From Halobacillus_A sp043497005 (GTDB taxonomy: Bacteria > Bacillota > Bacilli > Bacillales > Halobacillaceae), in contig NZ_JBIEKE010000002.1 of the NCBI RefSeq assembly GCF_043497005.1, positions 372,001 to 436,000 on the forward strand: a DNA stretch of 64,000 bases, written 5' to 3'. Each line of letters opens with the position of its first letter. The stretch's first letter is position 1. The translations under genes and the position numbers were made by a program. The notes under the pieces were generated by a model. The model did not search any database, was not told the DNA's origin, and saw only the letters and a program-made list of their open reading frames with translations. This document shows, piece after piece, positions 59,529 to 64,000 of the stretch.

Positions 59529-59798
59529 ATGGATCGCTGCGAGATAAGAAAAATAGTTTCGCTCAAACTAAAACTTGTACGGGTTGAGGCAGGCTTTACC
59601 CAAAGCTCTATGTCCCAAATGATCGGACTGTCGAAAAAAACGCTTGTTCAAATTGAAAAAGGTCGACTAGTAGCAGGTTGGTCTACAGCTGTCACGGTAT
59701 GTGCTTTGTTCTCTGAGAGCCGGATATTAAGAACGGCTCTGGAAGATTCACCTATAAAGGTCATAAAAAGACTGGGCTTTAATGAGTGGGAGCAGTAA
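59529..59798 (+). CDS. Small XRE-family (Cro/CI) transcriptional regulator
   Basis: An 89-residue single-domain regulator. The helix-turn-helix is VSLKLKLVRVEAGFTQSSMS, then MIGLSKKTLVQIEKGR, a good Cro/CI-type HTH. The C-terminal helix (EDSPIKVIKRLGFNEWEQ) could be for dimerisation or ligand binding. The target is unknown. The start is ATG 59529 with AAGGAGAAGG upstream. It stands alone, convergent with the ferredoxin gene, and is not present at this spot in B. subtilis. Confidence 0.82.
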   Translation: MDRCEIRKIVSLKLKLVRVEAGFTQSSMSQMIGLSKKTLVQIEKGRLVAGWSTAVTVCALFSESRILRTALEDSPIKVIKRLGFNEWEQ

Positions 59799-59832
59799 AA
59801 AAACCCCTCTCTAAAGAAAGGGACTTTTTCGT

Positions 59833-60087
59833 TCACTCAAATCTCAGCGGATCTCCGTTAAAGGGCTTCTCTTCAATCTTGATTGAGTCTGTTGGACAAC
59901 CTTCGTAAGCATCTTCCATGTCATCCTCCAAATACTCTGGAACTTCTTCCAAGCCTTTATTTTCATCTAGAACGACATAGGCTAACCCTTCATCGTCATA
60001 GTCAAATATATCTGGAGCGGCTGCACCACAGGCCCCGCATGCAATACAAGTGTCTTGATCTACTATCGTATATTTAGCCAAATTCAT
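59833..60087 (-). CDS. fer: 4Fe-4S ferredoxin
   Basis: An 84-residue Bacillus-type ferredoxin with one [4Fe-4S] cluster. Ligands are in DTCIACGACGAAAPDIFDYD (CxxCxxC) and the distant GCPTDSI Cys. The protein is very acidic and ends FNGDPLRFE, as in B. subtilis Fer. It donates electrons to cytochromes P450, desaturases and related enzymes. The start is ATG 60087 with AGGAGG upstream. It is divergent from ypbB with 112 bp between, as in B. subtilis. Confidence 0.95.
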   Translation of the reverse strand: MNLAKYTIVDQDTCIACGACGAAAPDIFDYDDEGLAYVVLDENKGLEEVPEYLEDDMEDAYEGCPTDSIKIEEKPFNGDPLRFE

Positions 60088-60199
60088 GAACCTCCTTTAT
60101 GTTTTACCTCATGAAGATTGACTTAGAGGATCAATGCCATAGGTTTATTGTAAATTGGTAAACGAGACATTTCAATACCTAAGGAAAAGAGGACGTTAC

Positions 60200-61273
60200 A
60201 TGTTTGAAGCAATCTTGTTGAAATGTATTCTTTCGTTAAGAGGAGAGCGTTCTATTTCAGGTGTCTATCATTTGATTCAAGGGAAGCGCTCTTCACAAAC
60301 ATTACAAGATGCTAGAATCTATGAATTAGACCGCTTATTTGGTGTATACCCCCAACTGAATAAAGAACAAGTAAATAATGTAATGGAGCAGATGGTTAAT
60401 AAGGGATGGATAGAAGTAAACGAAGAAGGTATGCCAGTAATAAAAGATGCGGGCGTGAATCACTTATCTTCTTCTATTATTAATAAGAACCACTATTTTA
60501 ACGGTATGGTGTATCATCGCCACGTAACTATATTCGAAAAAAGGTTACGGTTGCTTATTCAAACCGTCACTTGTACTAAAATAAACAACTTATCCTTTCT
60601 TCCTATTGAAGAAGATTCAGCCATACAGCAATGGGTGAAAATAAAATATAGAGAGAATCGTCTTAACGATTTAGCAAATTCTCTTTTTGAAGAAATAAAC
60701 GCATTACTACTTACTGTCCATGATAAAGAAGCTGAACTGTTTACAGCTCGGTTAACGGGCGGCAATTTGACAGGAAGAACGAGAGAGCAGCTAGCTTTAC
60801 AATATCAAATGATTAAAGAAAATGTTGATTTAAATATTCGGCATACATGGTTTTATATCTTTCAGAAGGTCATAAAACATCCTGGCTCGTATCCTGCTCT
60901 TTTTTTAGGTATGGAAGGGTTACAGACGAGTGAGCTCATCACTGACTCGGCTAAACAAACCTATGAATGGCTCAGACGAGGTTTTGAGCTTGAAGAAATT
61001 TGTAAAAAGCGAAGATTGAAATTGAGCACCATACAGGATCACGTGGTAGAAGCCGCATTAGTGATGCCGGCGTTTGATATCACACCTTTTATAACGATTG
61101 AGGATCAACAAACTATTGGCCGGATGCAAGATGAATTAAAAACCAATAAACTAAAAAACTTATATGAATCATTGAATAAAAAATATAGTTATTTCGAACT
61201 GAGATTAGTACTTGCCAGAACAAATTATGCACAAAAGGAGAAGAATACTCATGGGCAGCCATCGACTTCTTGA
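60200..61273 (+). CDS. ypbB: Helix-turn-helix protein YpbB
   Basis: A 357-residue cytoplasmic protein of the YpbB family, always paired with recQ in bacilli. The N-terminus is FEAILLKCILSLRGERSISGVYHLIQGKRSSQTLQDARI, split here only for reference by its SLRGERS and GKRSSQT motifs. A C-terminal HTH-like stretch is WLRRGFELEEICKKRRLKLSTIQDHV, the helicase-associated HTH_40 type. A role in RecQ-linked DNA repair is inferred. The start is ATG 60200 with AAGAGGACG upstream; an ATG at 60155 precedes that site. It overlaps recQ by 23 nt. Confidence 0.9.
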   Translation: MFEAILLKCILSLRGERSISGVYHLIQGKRSSQTLQDARIYELDRLFGVYPQLNKEQVNNVMEQMVNKGWIEVNEEGMPVIKDAGVNHLSSSIINKNHYFNGMVYHRHVTIFEKRLRLLIQTVTCTKINNLSFLPIEEDSAIQQWVKIKYRENRLNDLANSLFEEINALLLTVHDKEAELFTARLTGGNLTGRTREQLALQYQMIKENVDLNIRHTWFYIFQKVIKHPGSYPALFLGMEGLQTSELITDSAKQTYEWLRRGFELEEICKKRRLKLSTIQDHVVEAALVMPAFDITPFITIEDQQTIGRMQDELKTNKLKNLYESLNKKYSYFELRLVLARTNYAQKEKNTHGQPSTS

Positions 61274-62780
61274 TTATTTAAAACAGCATTTTGGGTATTC
61301 GAGTTTTAGAGAAGGACAACAGGAGATTATTGAAGATGTACTAGAGGGAAAAGATGTATTAGGAATTCTTCCCACTGGTGTCGGTAAATCACTTTGTTTT
61401 CAGTTACCTTCTTTACTGCAGAAAGGTACCACTATTGTAGTGTCGCCGTTGATTTCTTTAATGGTTGATCAAGTTAAACAATTAAAAGCTAAAGGTTTTA
61501 AATCTGTAGTTGCTCTTAATAGCTTTATGGAGCTAAAAGAAAGAAAGGCAGTTTTCCAATCTTTACATAACTATCGTCTCATTTACTTGTCTCCGGAAAT
61601 GCTGCAAAATCGTACAATTATTCATGAATTAAAAAAACTATATGTCGAATTGTTTGTTATTGATGAAGCACACTGTATTTCCCAATGGGGACATGAATTC
61701 AGGACAGATTACTTGAAGTTAAGCCAAGTGGTAAAAGAATTTGGAGATCCTACTATTCTTGCGCTAAGTGCAACTGCTACGCCGGAAGTACAGGAAGATA
61801 TTAAATGTCAGCTGAAAAAGCTTGACATGGTTTCTCATATTTATAGAATGGACAAATCAAATATGAGTTTTGCGGTGGAGGATGTTCTTTGGCACCAAGA
61901 GAAAGTGGAAAGAATTAAGTCAATTGTCTCAAACAAACCCGCTCCGACTATGATTTATTTTTCTAGCCGTAAAGCAGCTGAACAGGTTGCAGCAGAATTG
62001 ACTCTTTCGCTCGATCAACGAATTGCTTTTTATCATGGCGGGATGGAAACCATGGATCGATTGCTTGTCCAACAACAATTTATGAAAGATGAACTTGATG
62101 TTATTTGCTGCACAAGTGCTTTTGGCATGGGGGTAAACAAACCCAATATTCGCAGAGTCATTCACTATCATTTTCCAACTCAAATTGAGTCATTTATTCA
62201 AGAAATCGGTCGAGCTGGAAGAGACGGAAAACCATGTGCAAGTCTAGTACTGCACACCCCTAATGATCAGGTGCTTCCTCAGAGGCTTTTAGAGAAGGAA
62301 CTGCCACAAGAGGAGGACGTAGAGCGCTTATTGCGCTGGCTTGCACATAAAAACGAATTGCTCATAGATGAAGAGATGACTGAAATTTTACAACTGGCAG
62401 AGTCGCAATGGAATTTTCTGAAATATCATTTGGAATACCATCATGTAGTAAGTAATCGAATGATTCAACGCCATCCAGATTTAATAGGATTACGCGCTAA
62501 GATAAGCAAGCGCTTAAAAGAACGATGGCTCTATAAAAATAATAAATATAAACAGATGGTCAACTGGATTCATTGTAGTGGTTGTCGACGAAAGCAGTTG
62601 TACGCTCCTTTTCAAAATGAAATATCAAGACCTATTGTGACGTGCTGTGATTACTGTGGTTTTTCTATAGATGATCTCGAAATATATGAAGAGCGTGTAA
62701 GCTCAGTGGATACAATTGAAAATTGGCAAGACAGGCTTAGAGCATTATTTCTTCAGGAGACTACCAATGACGAAACGTAG
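61251..62780 (+). CDS. recQ: ATP-dependent DNA helicase RecQ
   Basis: A 509-residue RecQ helicase (YpbC type). Walker A is GILPTGVGKS (Lys46), motif II is DEAH within VIDEAHCISQWGHEFR (the RecQ aromatic-rich loop follows), and motif VI is QEIGRAGRDG. A zinc-binding subdomain (HCSGCRRKQ, then CCDYCGF) ends the protein. There is no HRDC domain, typical for the short paralogue in bacilli. The start is ATG 61251 with AAAAGGAG upstream; the ATG at 61212 precedes it. It overlaps ypbD by 14 nt. Confidence 0.94.
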   Translation: MGSHRLLDYLKQHFGYSSFREGQQEIIEDVLEGKDVLGILPTGVGKSLCFQLPSLLQKGTTIVVSPLISLMVDQVKQLKAKGFKSVVALNSFMELKERKAVFQSLHNYRLIYLSPEMLQNRTIIHELKKLYVELFVIDEAHCISQWGHEFRTDYLKLSQVVKEFGDPTILALSATATPEVQEDIKCQLKKLDMVSHIYRMDKSNMSFAVEDVLWHQEKVERIKSIVSNKPAPTMIYFSSRKAAEQVAAELTLSLDQRIAFYHGGMETMDRLLVQQQFMKDELDVICCTSAFGMGVNKPNIRRVIHYHFPTQIESFIQEIGRAGRDGKPCASLVLHTPNDQVLPQRLLEKELPQEEDVERLLRWLAHKNELLIDEEMTEILQLAESQWNFLKYHLEYHHVVSNRMIQRHPDLIGLRAKISKRLKERWLYKNNKYKQMVNWIHCSGCRRKQLYAPFQNEISRPIVTCCDYCGFSIDDLEIYEERVSSVDTIENWQDRLRALFLQETTNDET

Positions 62781-63363
62781 TCAAAGTGATTTTATAAACC
62801 AGCTCTCTACTCGTCAAATTACCAAACACTTAATCATTACTCAGATCATTTTATTACTTGTTGCTGTCCTGGCGAGTTTAATATTGTTTCAAGCTCCGCT
62901 CAAAACATGGCTTTCTCTTATTTCTATACAAATAACGGAGGTTATATTGTTAGGAGCGCTTCCAGCTGCTTTAATTTTATCTATTGACTTCACACTAATG
63001 AGATTTCTTCCTGAACGTTTTTACGATGATGGCGGAATTAACCAAAAAGTATTTCAAAATCACAGCATACTAAACATTTTTTGGTTAACACTGCTTATTG
63101 CGGTTTGTGAAGAAGCTTTATTTAGAGGTGTCATCCAGACATCATTTGGCTATTTCACAGCAAGCACTTTATTTGCACTCATACATTTCAGGTATTTGAA
63201 AAAATTGGTTTTATTAATTTCTGTTTTATTTGTTAGTTATTTTCTTGGTTACATGTATGAAATTACAGGGAACTTACTCGTGACCATCACGGCTCATTTT
63301 CTCATCGACTTTATTTTAGGCGTGTGGATTTCGTTGCGAAATGGGGGGAGAAACAGTGAGTGA
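62767..63363 (+). CDS. ypbD: CPBP-type intramembrane protease YpbD
   Basis: A 198-residue membrane protein of the CPBP (CAAX protease/bacteriocin-processing) family with about six helices. The motifs are EEALFRG (EExxxR), FALIHF (His) and TAHFLIDF (HxxxD/N). It could process membrane substrates; no substrate is known. The start is ATG 62767 with CAGGAG upstream, within the recQ 3' end. The order ypbB-recQ-ypbD matches B. subtilis. Confidence 0.9.
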   Translation: MTKRSQSDFINQLSTRQITKHLIITQIILLLVAVLASLILFQAPLKTWLSLISIQITEVILLGALPAALILSIDFTLMRFLPERFYDDGGINQKVFQNHSILNIFWLTLLIAVCEEALFRGVIQTSFGYFTASTLFALIHFRYLKKLVLLISVLFVSYFLGYMYEITGNLLVTITAHFLIDFILGVWISLRNGGRNSE

Positions 63364-63619
63364 CAAAATTGATACGACTGAACATGGTGAAAAAGTAGAA
63401 ACAGTTTTAGACTTACCTTCTCGATCTGAGACACATAGAAAGGAGAAAGCTAGTGCAAGATGGAGGTTTAGTCTATTATGGTTTAAGAGCTTACTGGGTA
63501 TCTTTATAATCTTAATATTACTGATTCTTACTCATCCTTATTGGAGCAGCTGGGTAGACAAATATAAACTAAAGAATGAGGATCCCGTTTCTTACATTGA
63601 GGAGATATCTATAAAATAA
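63356..63619 (+). CDS. Short single-span membrane protein at the ypbE position
   Basis: An 87-residue protein: a charged cytoplasmic N-terminus (about 40 residues, Glu/Lys/Arg-rich), one transmembrane helix (LLGIFIILILLILTHPYW) and a 22-residue external tail. At this place B. subtilis has ypbE, a longer protein with a similar membrane anchor and a C-terminal LysM domain; no LysM is present here before the stop at 63619. The start is GTG 63356 after GGGGGGAG; ATG 63341 overlaps that site. It overlaps ypbD by 8 nt, so it is expressed with it. A truncated or divergent YpbE is the best guess. Confidence 0.7.
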   Translation: MSDKIDTTEHGEKVETVLDLPSRSETHRKEKASARWRFSLLWFKSLLGIFIILILLILTHPYWSSWVDKYKLKNEDPVSYIEEISIK

Positions 63620-63640
63620 AACAGCTCCCAATTAGGGAGC
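63613..63640 (-). terminator. Terminator of cotJC
   Basis: GCTCCC (63624-63629) pairs with GGGAGC (63635-63640) around a 5-nt loop. On the minus strand it is followed by TGTTTTATTTTAT. It may also serve the plus-strand gene weakly. Confidence 0.65.
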
Positions 63641-63719
63641 ATAAATTAAATATCATATCAGTTCAAAAAACCGCTAGAATCCTGTGGGAATGTGGAATAA
63701 GTTTTCTTAAGGCTTGTTA

Positions 63720-64000
63720 TTAGAAAATATGCTTGCGGTTTTGTTCTTGTTTTAATATCTCCACTGCTTCTCTAAAACGTTGGGAATGTACAATTTCCCT
63801 CTCTCTTAAAAATTTCAAACTGTCATTTAAGCATGGATCATCTGACATATTGATGATCCATTGATAGGTTGCTCTTGCTTTTTCTTCAGCAGCGATATCT
63901 TCGTATAAATCAGCAATAGGATCTCCTTTGGCTTGAATATAGGTTGCCGTCCAGGGATTACCTGCCGCATCGTGATAAAATAAAGCATGATCATGGTTGG
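63720..64000 (-). CDS. cotJC: Spore coat protein CotJC, manganese catalase family (5' partial)
   Basis: The minus strand holds the last 92 complete codons of CotJC, running off the window at 64000 (its start lies to the right). It shows NHDHALFYHDAAGNPW, then YIQAKGDPIADLYEDIAAEE and KARATYQWIIN, closing REREIVHSQRFREAVEILK and NRKHIF. The Glu and His residues (DIAAEEKARA, REREIVHSQRF) are ligands of the di-manganese centre in this family. CotJC is made in the mother cell under sigma-E and packed in the coat; it may detoxify peroxide. The stop TAA is at 63720-63722. Confidence 0.93.
   Translation of the reverse strand, partial: NHDHALFYHDAAGNPWTATYIQAKGDPIADLYEDIAAEEKARATYQWIINMSDDPCLNDSLKFLREREIVHSQRFREAVEILKQEQNRKHIF

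Noticed and set aside
59799..59828. Possible terminator between the XRE gene and fer
   Set aside because: A CCCTC/GGGA-like pairing is present but the stem is short and interrupted.
60200..62780. Idea that ypbB-recQ could be a defence system (helicase plus helper)
   Set aside because: The pair is in its conserved housekeeping position between fer and ypbD in bacilli, with no nuclease or toxin-like partner.
1..64000. Search for tRNA, rRNA, CRISPR arrays, transposases, integrases and phage genes
   Set aside because: None seen. XerD is the chromosomal dimer-resolution recombinase in its normal neighbourhood, not a mobile-element integrase.

Overview
The window is a chromosomal segment of a low-GC, endospore-forming Firmicute of the family Bacillaceae. 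Gene order from about 2.4 to 63.4 kb closely follows the Bacillus subtilis yqj-yqk-fur-xerD-spoIIA-spoVA-lysA-scpAB-dacB-resABCDE-fer-ypbB-recQ region. The many acidic proteins suggest a moderately halophilic or halotolerant relative (Halobacillus or Virgibacillus type). The genus is a guess; the family is well supported. I see no rRNA, tRNA, CRISPR array, prophage or insertion sequence, so this is ordinary core chromosome with scattered accessory genes.

Layout. 0-2.3 kb: end of a B12-dependent methylmalonyl-CoA pathway, with a B12-binding domain fused to the epimerase, then a propionyl-CoA carboxylase-type subunit. 2.4-7.5 kb: M20 peptidase, SOS-controlled DNA polymerase IV, intracellular subtilisin, carbonic anhydrase, and the nitrogen regulator TnrA behind a TnrA-type box. 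7.7-11.8 kb: proline catabolism (proline dehydrogenase, P5C dehydrogenase, PucR-type activator). 11.9-14.6 kb: flotillin and a DUF4003-type protein, each behind a sigma-W-like promoter. 14.6-19.9 kb: PEP carboxylase, a spore coat protein and a membrane-anchored MsrB, bracketed by two inverted copies of a roughly 160-200 bp repeat. 19.9-30.1 kb: metabolic and housekeeping genes (aldehyde dehydrogenase, RNase Z, GDPD plus glycosyltransferase, RocB, yqjP, yqjQ, yqkB, yqkE, yqkF, nudF). 30.2-43.5 kb: spoIIM, fur, xerD, nucleoside catabolism (deoB-punA-pdp), dacF-spoIIAA-spoIIAB-sigF, then the spoVA operon without spoVAEA. 43.7-52 kb: lysA, ppiB, a small M50-type protease, ribT, scpA, scpB, an unrecognised gene that appears to start with ATT, dacB, spmA, spmB, rluB. 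52-58.1 kb: the cytochrome c biogenesis genes resABC and the two-component genes resDE. 58.2-59.4 kb: a cobalamin riboswitch controlling a DUF4430 (transcobalamin-like) lipoprotein and an ECF-type S component. 59.5-64 kb: an XRE regulator, ferredoxin, ypbB, recQ, ypbD, a short membrane protein and the end of cotJC.

How it fits together. The B12 theme appears at both ends: a B12-dependent mutase and epimerase at the left edge, and a riboswitch-controlled candidate B12 uptake pair near the right. Sporulation genes form the backbone of the middle, with recognisable sigma-F and sigma-G promoters. Several regulatory sites are readable directly: a LexA box on dinB, a TnrA box centred near -50 on the tnrA transcription unit, PerR-like and Fur-like boxes on fur, two sigma-W-like promoters, and the B12 riboswitch with its intrinsic terminator. 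Most transcription units end in clear hairpin-plus-T-run terminators.
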